Shown here one piece after another: positions 21,526-32,513 of a stretch of 64,000 nt of DNA. Source of the DNA: Bryopsis sp. KO-2023. Taxonomy: Eukaryota > Chlorophyta > Ulvophyceae > Bryopsidales > Bryopsidaceae. The notes beneath the pieces are model-generated. The model was not told the origin of the DNA and did no database searches. It worked only from the letters and a program-made list of their open reading frames with translations. The stretch lies in contig BSYQ01000016.1 of NCBI GenBank assembly GCA_030272585.1, forward strand, positions 186,001 through 250,000. Reading direction: 5' to 3'. The number at the start of each line of letters is the position of its first letter. Position 1 is the first letter of the stretch. The position numbers and the translations under genes are program-made.

Positions 21526-22896
21526 TGTATATCTCGAGTTCGATGTACTTCTGGTGTTTCGAATAATTTTATTCAAGGTAGAGGGGTACGTCAGGGTTGT
21601 CCTCTTAGTCCGGAATTATATAAGGCTTATCATGATAATTTGATTCGTGCTATTGAACATTCTGGGATTAGACCTATTTCTTTTGATAATGTATGTATTC
21701 CGGCGTTAGCGTTTGCTGATGATACTATGATTCCGATTCAGTATACGGAAGATTTGAATTGTCTTAATGACGCTTTAGCGGGTTGTTCTGCTAGTTGGGG
21801 GATTGCTGAGAACGTTTCGAAAAGGGGTGTGGTGGTGATTAACTTTCCTAATGTTCATGGAGTACAGATTGGTGATTCTTTTATAACGGCTACTAAAACT
21901 TTTCGCTATTTAGGGGTTTTTTTTGGTACTGGGTCAAACATTTTCTTACCGCACTTTCAACATATTGGTCGTAAAATGTCTTCTTCTCTTGGATTGCTTT
22001 ATAGTCATTTGTCGAAACATAAAATTGAAGATCCTCGGGTTAAATATAATTTGTTTAAACAATTCGTTTTTGGTTCAATAAATTTTGGGAGTGCTATTTG
22101 GTATTTGTTTTTGACTAAAGGACAGAGGGATTCGCTCGAGCGGTCTCATTTGGCTTTTTTACGGTTTTGTTTAAATTTGCCTCGGCGTGCTCCCACGGAG
22201 GTGTTATATGCGGATATGGGGACTTACCCTTTAGAGTTTTTTTTTAGGCGTCTAATTTTTAGATTCTGGAATAAACTTTTTTCTCTTCCTGAGGAACATC
22301 CATCTAAGGCTATTTTTAATAGTCTTTTGGATGAACATAGGTGTGGTTCGTCTTGGGTGGTCAGGGTTGAGTCTTTGGTGAAAGAGCACTTAATTTCTTT
22401 TTCTGGAAAGAGCATTATTGATATTAGGCTGTGGTCTTCTAATTTTAAGAATCATTTTTCGAGGTTGACTTTTTCGTCGGAGAAGTCCCATGTTCGATAT
22501 TTTTTTAGTCAAATCAAACGGAATATTCGATTCTTGGATTGCCTTTCTGTCCTTTCGACAAGTTCTCTGCGAAAAATTTATTGTGCCTTTCGGGCGGGGG
22601 TTCATGGTCTTCAGGTAGATTCGGGTCGGTTACAACATCCTCTTGTGGTGCGGGAATTACGATTCTGCAGGGTATGTGGTTTTGGGGTAGTGGAGGATGA
22701 GTTCCATTTTCTTTATGTGTGTCCGGCATATAATTTTTTGCGTATTCGCTGGTCAGAGTTTTTCCGTTGTCGCAATCTTTTCTTTCTCTTCAATAGGGTT
22801 GATCAGATTAAGGTTGCACGTATGTTGAAGGATTTTTTCCTCTTACGGAGGGCTGTCTTGTGTATTCGGGAGAACAATGCTGCGGGTTCTTCTTAA
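21526..22896 (+). pseudogene. Reverse transcriptase, C-terminal part (non-LTR type)
   Basis: The open frame of about 456 residues starts in mid-domain, with no start codon of its own. It shows RT motif B (GRGVRQGCPLSPELY) and motif C (ALAFADDT, the FADD form of the YxDD active site), then a thumb region with the LINE-like SINFGSAIWYLF. Near the C-terminus is a Cys-His cluster CRVCGFG...EFHFLYVCPAY, as in many LINE proteins. RT motif A and the endonuclease are missing because the copy is 5'-truncated. The frame has no internal stop over 1.37 kb, which suggests a young copy. Its last 20 bases overlap the dUTPase start in another frame. Confidence 0.85.
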
Positions 22897-23296
22897 ACAT
22901 GATGCTGCTCGAGTTCCGACTCGGGCTTCCTTGGGTTCGGCGGGCTATGACCTTTACTCGCCCCAGGATTATGTTATTCCAGCTTGGAATAACGGTCTGG
23001 TTGATATGGGTGTGGCGGTTGAAATCCCTCAAGGTTATTATGGTCGGTTGGAAATTCGTTCGGGTCTCTGTGCCAGGTTCAAGTTATTTCTGGGTGCTGG
23101 GGTTATTGACAGTGACTATAGGGGTTCTTTGATTGCGGTTCTTTTTAACTTCTCCTCTGAAGATTTTTACATTAAAGCGGGTGATAGGGTGGTTCAATTA
23201 CTTTTGGAAAAAATTGTTACTCCTCAAGTAATTATTGCAGATTCTTTGTCCCTTACGGATCGTGGTTTGGGTAGTTTTGGGTCTACCGGCAGTTAG
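22877..23296 (+). CDS. dUTPase encoded by the retroelement
   Basis: 139 residues from ATG 22877. dUTPase hydrolyses dUTP to dUMP and pyrophosphate and keeps uracil out of DNA. All five trimeric dUTPase motifs are present in order: AGYDLYS (22-28), RSGL (61-64), GAGVIDSDYRG with the catalytic Asp78 (73-83), AGDRVVQLL (101-109) and RGLGSFGSTG (129-138). The length is that of a one-domain enzyme with no targeting peptide. It follows the RT frame with a 20-base overlap and shares its T-rich codon use and lack of introns, so it belongs to the element and is not a host gene. A host-derived dUTPase inserted by chance is less likely for these reasons. Confidence 0.88.
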   Translation: MLRVLLKHDAARVPTRASLGSAGYDLYSPQDYVIPAWNNGLVDMGVAVEIPQGYYGRLEIRSGLCARFKLFLGAGVIDSDYRGSLIAVLFNFSSEDFYIKAGDRVVQLLLEKIVTPQVIIADSLSLTDRGLGSFGSTGS

Positions 23297-23420
23297 TGCC
23301 TGATGCTCTGTGTTTTTTGTTTTTTTTGTTTTTGTTTGTTTTTTGGTTCCAAACATTCGTCTGTTCACATTGGTGTACATTTTTCCGCAATAGAAGCTGG
23401 GTGGCTTCTTCGCGTGTAAT

Positions 23421-23440
23421 TATGTTATGTTATGTTATGT
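23421..23440 (+). repeat. (TATGT)4 short tandem repeat in the element's 3' part
   Basis: Four exact pentamer units follow the dUTPase stop by about 125 bases. Short tandem repeats are frequent in the 3' ends of non-LTR elements. Confidence 0.85.
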
Positions 23441-23518
23441 TTTGTGATCCATCGGCGAAGAAGTATTGTGACGCTCGAGCTACGGCTCGCTTGGGTGCCA
23501 GTCGCCCTTTTCTTAACT

Positions 23519-23556
23519 CGTACCACGTCGTTTTTCGACAGGTTCGACGTGGTACG
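23519..23556 (+). repeat. 12-bp hairpin near the element's 3' end
   Basis: Arms CGTACCACGTCG (23519-23530) and CGACGTGGTACG (23545-23556) pair perfectly around a 14-base loop. Some LINEs use a 3' stem-loop as the template start recognised by their RT, and this position suits such a role. Confidence 0.8.
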
Positions 23557-23597
23557 GTTTGAAAAAACAAATATAATTATGGGTTGAAAAAAAAAAC

Positions 23598-24387
23598 TAC
23601 GAGAGGGGGCAACCCCATGTTCAAATTTAAATTCAAAGGTGGCATCACTTTGGGGTTGGATGTGAGAGCGGTGCTGGAGGAAGTAGCAGTATCTGGAGGT
23701 GGTTTTCATAGTTGCCTGCTACGTTTGCAGCTTCTGAGTCCAGGTTGTTGGGGGTGGTCACAATACCATCCAATTCCATAGGCTCCTGTGGACAGTAGAA
23801 GTGTGTGTTGTTTTTGACCAGGATATGAAGTGCCGGCAGCTAAGGGGGGTTGTAATTCCTTGTCCAAATGCTGTGGAATTGTAAAAAGGATGGGGGTTTT
23901 CTTCTTGTATCTATTCCAGCATCAGGTGGGAGGTGGCTCCCTGGCTGAACAGGAATCTTCCTTGGAAACGTTTGTGGTTGCTTGCAGTCCCGCAACCCTG
24001 GTTGATGATCTGTTGAATGATCATGATCGGGGTTGGCATGGAGCATGGCACGCACGCACTATCATGGTGGGGTTGAATACAGGAAAGCAAACTGTTGAGA
24101 AGTTGAAATGAGGATGGGAATTGATACCATCATCCTGCTGCTGGTCTTAGCCTCTTCTTGCCTTCAGGAAAAAGTCCCACAAATAAAAGCGTATTGATCC
24201 ATCAAGTGAATGGTGTTCATTGCGGGCAAAACCCATCCACCACTGGAGTCACACCACCACTTCACACTGCCTTTTTTGTTTCATCTTTACAATACAAGCA
24301 ACCTGCACTTATATATGTGTGTCATAATGCGACCGGATCGTCCCTTTCCCATTGTGCTGCAAACCCCACACCAGATCGATTCTTGTG
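23598..24387. other. Spacer downstream of CCT5
   Basis: No exon supported. It lies between the retroelement tail and the last exon of the minus-strand CCT5 gene. Confidence 0.5.
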
Positions 24388-27300
24388 TCATCCCTGGAAA
24401 TTCGACGGCGAAATGACATCATCGATCTTGAGAATCATTTTGCAGAGCTGGGTTGCCAGGAAGTACATTTGCTTTTTGCCGATGAGGGTTTCGAAAACGT
24501 TCTGCTCCTTCATGTCGTTAGTCCCAAGTTCATTGCAGTCGATGCCAAGGTTGGGGTTGCTATCTGTCACCTGGTCAGAAAAAACATAACACCAGGATTA
24601 ACACCAGGGAGGTGCATTGACAATCTGAGCCACCGACAAACATTGGACAGTTTTCTATATCCTGGAAAGCGACATGCGACTGGGCACACATGTATTGAGA
24701 ATCATGAAGAGGGAATGAACAGCTCCCCATCGTCCATTCAATCAAAACCAAATTCATGCTTTCATTGACTTCATTTCCCTTTTTTGCCAAATCCCCTATC
24801 GGGGATTTCACATGAACTTCACTGTATGATTCATCTTAAACAAAAGACACACTTTTTGATTTATCGACCGTACCTGTAATTTCCTAACAGCTGTGACACA
24901 ATCTATGGGTGAAAGTCCACTGTTTTCAGCAAGTGCCAGAGGGATGACCTCCAAGGCTTCCGTGAATGCTCGCATTGCGTAGTGCTCCTCCCCAACGACA
25001 GAATTGGAAGCTTGCTCGACCGCCAGAGAACAAGAAATTTCAGCGGCACCCCCTCCATAGACGATGTGGGAATCTCGAACCAAATTTCGAGCAACACACA
25101 GAGCATCGTGTAATGATCGCTTCGTCTCATCCAGAATCATCCTGCAATAATAATAACGAACAAAAAAAGGTGAAGGGAGGGGGAAATCCATCGGACATTT
25201 TTTGACTCGACTTTACTAAGAAAAAAATAAATAATTTGTTTTTTGTTTTCAAGTAACCAAAAAGAGGCTCACTGGAAAGCAACACACTCTCTTCTGCTTC
25301 TTAACAATATCTTCAGTTGAAATTTGTGTCAAGTTGCCTTTTTCCCAAAACACACCAAATCTCTTGATAAACACTCATACATCGAAACTGGTCCAGTTTT
25401 GACTGCCTTGGAAGAAAAGAAAAAGAACCTTCCAGGCTTCAATCAAAATAACTTTTTCTGGTTGCCATCAACTCTCTATATATATGCTTTCCCACCGGTT
25501 TCCCCCTCTGACGAAGAGAGTGACAGCATTGCTGTTGGGGCAGCCCTCCACAAGCAACATGCGTTCTTTCGTGGTTCCGAAGTTGATTTCCTTCACCGAC
25601 TTTGCAAATCCCAGCTTGTCTGGGCTCAACTCAGAAAACCTTCATGGATGCCAAACACAACACAAATTTCGGTTTCGTTCCACAAAAAATATCCTCAACA
25701 ACTCTATCCAAAAATCAACCTGATTTTTTCGAAAGCAAGCCCAAAAATTCAATCTGCCAGCCACAGAGCATCAAAACACCATTCCCGGCTTAACGACTGT
25801 GTTTTTTACCTTGGCACAATCCTGGCTCCTGTGGCGACTGCCAGTAACTCGATCTCTACTCCCCCCACCCATCGCACGGCAGGCATGTCATGGTGCATCA
25901 GCAAGTGATTGGCTTCGTCGTCAAAACCCCATTGACAAATCACCAGCCCCGCTCCGGAGTCTTTGCATTTCTTTACCATATCCACGAAATACTCCTTCTC
26001 CTGGTCCCTCAATTTTTCGAATTTTTCGACGGTGTCGATATCAACCTGAATGAAAACAGAAAAGACAACAAAACATTGAGGCACCCCGTCATTGATACAT
26101 AAGTTGTTCAGCTAATTTCCTCCTTTCTTTTTTCAATGGCACTGTGTACATACCCCTCGCACACCCAGGGACAAATGGGAAGATTTGAACTGAGTTGGAC
26201 ATTGATAAGTATGGCTGACAGTCTTTTCAAAGGTCCCCCCTGTTGGTTTTCGAGGGCGTTCTGTTATGGGGATGAGTAAAGAATTTCGACCGACCTTGTG
26301 CTTGGTCTTTGGCTTTGGGGGCTCGAATGGGCAAGTGAGGATGGCGATTTTCACATCTTTGAGCTCCCTGGGCATTTGTGGATGGCTGAAGTCTTTGTCC
26401 AGAATGAAGCCTTGCACGAGTCGAGTGTCTTCTAACCGACCTCCCACTTTGCCATCCACCTATGAAGAAGAAAAACAAACAAATAAAACCCAATGCCAAA
26501 CACCATGAGCCGGTCCAATTTCGATCCTCTGTGTATGGAGCATGGAGTGGGAAAATTAAGGAAACCAGACCAAAAACTGAACCCCCCAAATCAACACTAC
26601 AATGGCCAGCTTCCGAGTGCAATGAACAAAGCACAAATTTAGCATAGCGTTCAATTTCCTAACGAAAACAAGCAAACCAGGAGACGCACCTTGATGAGAT
26701 CCAAATTGACATCTTTTCTTTCCAAGTCTGCGACGCCCAACACAGCTTTCACACACATTTCAGCCATGTCTCGTTTGCACCGCCCGACGATTTTCGACGA
26801 AAGGGTAGTCATGCAAGTTTGAATCAGGGGCTCGTAGTCCTCCATGCTGAATTGAAATTCTGAGCTGATCTTTTCGAGGTTCTCTATAGCCACTCTAAAG
26901 GAAAACCACAGCAAGACGAAAAAAAAGCAACCGTTAAAACAACTGTTGCTGGCAATATTTGATGGCAGGGGAAGAAAGAAAGCGAATCACCTCCATGATG
27001 GATAAAAGAGTAAAATAAGCGAGAAGTGAGACCTTGCCCCTGCTCATTTTAGTTCGCTGTTGTTAGTTTCATTCTGTATGTCTGACCTGCATGCCATCTC
27101 ATAGCCTTCAGCTATTCTGAGGGGATGAATTCCCATATCAAGCAAAGGCTCAGCTTTTTCCAGCAGAGCCCCAGCCAAAACCACCACACCAGTCGTTCCA
27201 TCGCCTTTTCAAAACACCCCCACCCAAAAAACAAGTTAGAAGAAACTGCTGACAGAAAGACGGCTTTTCTTCTGATGAGCAACACTGCAAGTAGATTTTC

Positions 27301-28426
27301 GGCATTTGTTGGAATTGCGGATGCAATCTTTGACCACAACAAGAATGGTTGTGGTGCTCATCAGGTGGCGCTCTACGCGAGAATAAAATGGTGGAAATAT
27401 GGTCTAACCTATTTCTTGGTCTTGTGATTTCGAAAGCTCCACCATCAACTTTGCGATTTGATTCTCGACGTCCATCTGTTCCAAAATCGTGGCTCCATCG
27501 TTCGCTGCAGAAGAGGAGAGATTTCGATCAATGCCACAGAAAAAACCAAACACCTTCAACTTTGTTTTGAAAAATGTAGGGTTGGGGACGGTCAGAGCAA
27601 CCAAAAAATTAATGCATCTGGTGTGTGCGATAAACGCAAGGGTTTGTTGCTTCCATAAAAAGTTTTCCTGGAAGCTTCAGCCCCTGTCCACATTCCATCA
27701 TGAACCACAGCACCAATCATTGAGAAAAGAATGTATGCTCTGTATGGTCAACGCTGGAGTGCCATGTTAATGCATCCGGAGGGGGAATTTCCAAGAGCAA
27801 GTGTTTTTTGGACAGGGTTTCGAACAGAGTCGATCCTTTCATTCATGTGGCCATACATGCATGGCGAACAACAGGAACTCACTGACTGTGACATCTCCAT
27901 CCTGGCTCTGGAGCATTTTGTCCATTCCTTTCGGACCCAGGGAAGATCGCATGATTCGCGCAACAGATTTTGCCGCCAACATGTTGGCTTTCTGAGCCTC
28001 GATTCCTTTCAATCGAGATTTTTGCTCTTGCTCCTGTGTCAATAAAGCATGTATTTTCAAGGTTTTTGCTTGAAAATCTCAGGAAAAACATATGTGTGTA
28101 CATTATACCCCCTGTACATTTCTTCCAATTTTCTGTTTTGTGTGTCAAATCGGCGTTTGTTCTCCACAGTTTCTTCAAAGGCTAGACATATGTAAAAAGG
28201 AAAAAAAAAGGGAAAGCTTCTTCTCAATGTTCCCTGTCAAATATAATTTTCATCGTGCTGCATACCCAGACAGTGCAGGGCTGATGGTCAGCTCAAAAAT
28301 AAATACATGTTTTATCAACTTCATATGGAACTTTTTTTCGCTTTACCCAACCATCAGAAGCTCAGTGAACCTCCATACCTTCAGAATAATGAAGGGCCGG
28401 CCAAACTCATCGAAGGCCAGCGACAT
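24388..28426 (-). CDS. CCT5: T-complex protein 1 subunit epsilon (CCT5)
   Basis: Ten exons on the minus strand (28379-28426, 27883-28033, 27409-27504, 27087-27204, 26690-26894, 26295-26459, 25810-26045, 25496-25639, 24874-25141, 24388-24570) join in phase to 537 residues, the normal size. CCT5 is one of eight subunits of the cytosolic chaperonin that folds actin and tubulin using ATP. It begins [16 protein letters not shown], as CCT5 does. ATP-site motifs are DGDVTVTNDGATIL (about 59-74) and GDGTTGVV (about 99-106). Subunit-specific stretches include [48 protein letters not shown] and [11 protein letters not shown] (GGG at 417-419). The C-terminus has [18 protein letters not shown] and ILKIDDVI. 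Every splice border is GT-AG. Confidence 0.97.
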
Positions 28427-28974
28427 TTTTCAGGAACGGCCTCCAAAGCTCTGAAAGGAGAGTGGGGCAAGTTGATGTCAACAAAGTTTTGGGATCGAAA
28501 AAGAGGGCGATCATTTCCTGCGATTCCGACAAGTTTTGCCGTAGGATGCTGTGCCCGCTAATTCTCGCAAACGTGGGATCAGCGACGATCTCTACACCCA
28601 CGTTCAGAAGCACGATCGGTTCTCGATGAGAAGCGGAAAAAAAAACTTCATCCCGCGACGATCAAGAAAGGACACAGCACCGGAGAACGAAAGTTAAGGA
28701 TCATCGACAACGTGATATCATAGGGAGCTTTTTGGGAAGGGTGCTGCTCACCTTTTTTCCCGTTGGCCAACGATCACCCCCGACAGAAACTGGAAAGGAA
28801 TGAAAATGGTGGATTCTTGCCTTTGCGTGAAACAAATCATGCTGCCGTACACATAAAGAAGCAAATTGGTTGATTGATTAATAAAGAAGCAGTAACAGAT
28901 AATCAAACTACCATTTATCCCGATCAATTGATCGATGACCACCAGAACAGGCAACGTCCGTTGCCCGTTGTTCG
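28427..28974. other. Divergent promoter region of CCT5 and a candidate plus-strand gene
   Basis: About 550 bases separate the CCT5 start codon from the start of the candidate gene at 28975. No exon is supported inside it. Confidence 0.4.
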
Positions 28975-29855
28975 ATGAGGGTGGAGTTCATGGAGTTGGG
29001 CGATCTGCGCACGGTCGCAGTCGTTTCGCCAAGAGTGAGTGGAGTAGGCGGATCCCAGGACCACACTTGAAAAATCTCCACAGCCATTGTTTTGGATGCT
29101 TAGTTTCCTTGCATGGAGAGTGGTCGACAGTTTTTGGCACAGTTATTGTCGAACAAGTGGTTGCTTGAGAAAGCAGGTGGTCGCATTGGCGTGCGCCGCG
29201 CATATACGGAAATCGTGACCAGTCCCAAACGCACTTCCTGGGACGTCACAGTCTGACATCGGGACATGAAGCGCTGCGTCCATCTACCAGGTGCATGCAT
29301 GTCCCACATTCTGCTGATGTCATTTGCACCCATGGTTGTGTCTGGTGAATCGACCTGGTTAGGTCCAGGCCCTAGGACAGGGTGTGGGATGTGGTGAGTT
29401 TCTGGCATCCGAGTCCAGAAATTAACCCCGGTCAAACCATTTTGGCGTTCCATTCTGGCATCCCATTCTGGCACCCGAGTCTCACCCCGGTCAACACATA
29501 GACCCATTGTTTCTTGCTTCCCACACCCCCCAGACCTCTTCTGTTCTCCTGGCACTCACCACTCAGTGTAAAATGAGAATGCCACATGTGCCACGCATCG
29601 TGTCTGCAAGGAGGGTGCCCCCAATATCAAATTCCCTCGGGCACCGGTGGTAGACGAGCCAAACTATGGGCAGGCACAGTGGCTCCCACTAACGAGGGTG
29701 AGGTCCATTGGCTTTCAAATTCACCAAATCTTAACCAGCTGTTCAATGTCACATATATCCCCTGTGTGGATCCATCGTATTTGGATGAGGTTTCTGTCGA
29801 TGCTATTTTGGTCATCGGGGGTCAAAACTCCGGTCCAAGATGTGTCAACCCTTGA
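28975..29855 (+). CDS. Candidate small gene, four short exons, unidentified
   Basis: Four segments with good GT-AG borders and all in phase 0 can be joined: 28975-29034 (MRVEFMELGDLRTVAVVSPR), 29170-29244, 29611-29697 and 29739-29855. They would give a 112-residue protein containing GRIGVRRAYTEIVTSPKR, VVDEPNYGQAQWLPLTR and VDAILVIGGQNSG. The peptides look like real protein (balanced composition, no low complexity) but match no family that I know. The first donor (GTGAGT) is strong. The later acceptors are weaker and further exons are possible. Treat the structure as a hypothesis. Confidence 0.35.
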
Positions 29856-30444
29856 CAGAAACATGATTGGTTATACATGCCATGGATATTTATTGATGAA
29901 GTCATGGATATGATTTGTTTTGGAGGGGCCGTGGTGCGCTATGCGCTCGAGGTAAACTATTGCCACCACTGGAAATGTGATTTGCAGTACCATCCAGAAG
30001 TTCAGAACCTAGTATATATATACACTATGATATGTTTCAGTGCAAAATACATGTTGCCGTCCTTTGCGTCAATAATGAAGTGTCTGTGGAATCCAGCGTT
30101 CTCGTATGGAGGCTTGCCATTGCCTGCTTCGGTTCCACTGGTTTGCCACCTTGCACAACATTCGGCCAGCCCACATTTTCCTGCAAGCACAGATTGAGGT
30201 CGAGCCGGGGTGAGAGTCCAGAGGAGTAGCAGATTCCTCAGATGTGGTGCGGATGGCAGACTTGGGGACTTGCCATCCAATCCACGGAGTTGCGGCCCTA
30301 GGGAGTCTCAGCACCTGTGATTCCATGGTAGGTTCAGTGGGGTTCGAATGCGATGGATTGCACTTCACTGTTTCCCCCATTATTGTTAGAAAAAAAGTCA
30401 GACTTCACCTTGTGCAATGCTTTTTGAAATGAGAGGAGGGGTGC
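29856..30444. other. Spacer
   Basis: No supported exon. Short frames on both strands lack domain features. Confidence 0.4.
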
Positions 30445-31591
30445 ATGGCTTGTGATGAGCAGACAGCGAGACCTCAATTGGAAGTCGTGGCAGGGGATGT
30501 GATGGTTGCATCCAGTGACAGGGTGCAAGACACGGCAGAAAGTGCAGGTAAAAGGGATTTTTTTTTTCTTTCATTCGGTCAAAGTGATGTGCTGTATTAT
30601 TTTTGGGAAGAAAACAGATCAAATTTGATTTTTGTTCAGATGCTACTGCCGAGGCTCAAATCCATCTCCAATCGAAGCATTTGTAAGGTAAATTTCAGTT
30701 GTGCGTTCTTTTTCTGCAGCTCGACCACCTCACTTGAGCTTGCGGATGTCAGAGCTTCCACTAACCCACTCAATCAATGGATTTCCCTCAGCAGCCTTTT
30801 TTTCTCAGCGTCGCCATCTTTCTGGCCTTGCTGAACCACCAGCATCAGGCTCGAGAAATAGGCGGTAAAACAGTGGTGGAAACCACCGATGCAGGCAATG
30901 CTGAAAGGCACAGTGGGGTGGTTGTGGGTCCCACCGAAGTTGATCCAATAGGGGTTGTGGATGAGTGCAAGCTGGAATCAGGGTCTCCCACAGAAGCTGA
31001 AAGGATGGATGGTTGCGGTGGGTGGGAGAAAGCCGCCACTTCGGCAGCAACCACGATTCAGTTGGAACACAAGGGGCAATTGGCAAGGAAAGAGGTGGGT
31101 GCTCTAAAGGTGGCCAGAAAAGCGGAGCACGAGAAATGTAATGCAGCTGCCACCAAAATTCAATCCGTTCAGCGGGGCTGGAAAGCCACAAACAACTGAG
31201 GGCATCCAAGCGATTGCACAGCGAGAAACAAGGACTGGCAGCCACCAAGATTCAATCAGTTCAGCGAGGGCGAAAGTCAAGAAGGCTGGTGGAGGAACTG
31301 AGCTCACAATTGGAGGAGAGAAAAGTCCAGCAAGGGGTTGCGGCGCACAGGGCCCGAGAGGCCAGGAAAGAGGAGGAGCGACCCAGGACATCCAAGCGGT
31401 TAGAGAAGAAATCCAGAAGAGGGGATAAGCGGATGAATGCACACCAATACTTGGACTCCACTGTGACACCAATTGTGAGGGATGGTATGAACGCTCTGAA
31501 TGAATCGAGGCCAGCAGATCCTATTCAGTTTCTGTGCGATTTTTTTGTGGAAAGGAAGAATCTGTATCCGAAGGTGGGAAGAGATAGTTGA
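30445..31591 (+). CDS. IQ-motif and Dpy-30-motif protein (frame interrupted)
   Basis: The first exon may run 30445-30547 (starts MACDEQTARPQLEVVAGD), and a short second exon 30640-30682 is plausible. A frame open until 31199 contains AATTIQLEHKGQLARKE and the IQ motif AATKIQSVQRGWK. The following frame (to 31591) contains a second IQ motif, AATKIQSVQRGRKSRR, and then the Dpy-30 motif YLDSTVTPIVRDGMNAL with DPIQFLCDFF. IQ motifs bind calmodulin. Dpy-30 motifs form dimers that dock on A-kinase-anchor-like helices and occur in radial spoke proteins, so a role in the cilium is a reasonable inference. The two frames are offset by one base near 31170-31195, with no good intron between them. The exon structure before 30830 is uncertain. 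Confidence 0.65.
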
Positions 31592-31788
31592 AATAGAAGA
31601 GGGCATCATCGATTTGATGGGAAAAAAGAACCTATTTGACGGGAGGAAGGAACCAATATGATGACTTAGTGCTTTGTAACATATGTGTTAGATGATTGTG
31701 AAACGATGGGTTTGTTGACACGAAAGGGGGAGATGAGAAGTTTTTTAAAGAACATTTTTGTGAGTCAGCGACCTTGGGTTGTGTCCAG

Positions 31789-32469
31789 CCTGGAAAAGCT
31801 TTTGTTCATGATAAGCTGGGAACTATCTTTTCTACAAGAAACAGGAAGAATGAAAAAGAGGTAGTGCGAAAAGGGCGTGCCAGCAAATCACAACAGTATG
31901 CTCAGGTAAAGTTTTTCTCTAACCTAAAGTTTTTCTGGTGGTTTTTGGTGCTACCAGGAATTAAACCAGGTGGCAGCAATGCCATGGATAGATGTAGTGA
32001 GGCCAAATCCTCTCCATGTATCTTAAAACAGTTTTGTTGAATGCACCAGGTTGTTCAAAATTCTTACGATGCAAACCATACATCCCCCCACAGAGATGCC
32101 CCCACAATGCCTAAATCACCCTTGAGACTGGCTCCCAACGATTGGTATAAGACCACAGCAAACAACAGCTGCCAAAATCCATGACCCTAGCACTGCATAA
32201 AAAACACCTCTTCCAGAACCAAGCATAACAGGTACCCCTGCAGGAATGATAAATTTTTGACACATTCACGATACCATTTCCAATCAGTTTTTTGTTGGCA
32301 GATGTCCAGCACAGGACATGCTTTCATTTTCAACCCAGCTCGCTTTTCAGGCATGATTGATTCTGGTGGTAAAATTTTTATGCATTCCTCAAAAAAGGAT
32401 GGCCAGTGCAGGGCGTGTGGTGTTCAGTCCTTTGTCGATTTTGGGTTCGCAGTGGGTAGACTTGGATGA
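31789..32469 (+). CDS. Candidate two-exon coding segment, unidentified
   Basis: Segments 31789-31905 and 32302-32469 have good acceptors and a good donor (GTAAAG) and join in phase 0. They encode about 94 residues ending at a stop, with KAFVHDKLGTIFSTRNRK in the first part and GHAFIFNPARFSGMIDSGG and CRACG in the second. No start codon is evident. The IQ/Dpy-30 gene has a possible donor after 31573, also phase 0, so this may be that gene's 3' end instead of a separate gene. The family is not recognised. Confidence 0.35.
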
Positions 32470-32513
32470 ATCAGTTCCGCTCCGTTAGGTGAGGTGACAC
32501 TCGCCATTTGGTG

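Larger units (their letters stand above)
21510..23597 (+). mobile_element. 5'-truncated non-LTR retrotransposon carrying a dUTPase
   Basis: About 2.1 kb with codon use unlike the neighbours (strong preference for T in the third position). It contains the C-terminal part of a LINE-type reverse transcriptase frame (21526-22896), an overlapping complete dUTPase frame (22877-23296), a 3' untranslated part with four TATGT units (23421-23440) and a 12-bp hairpin (23519-23556), and an A-run at 23587-23596 that may be the poly(A) tail. The left border is approximate. The truncation removes the catalytic Asp motif A of the RT and everything upstream (endonuclease, ORF1), as usual for dead copies. No clear target-site duplication was found. 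Confidence 0.8.
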
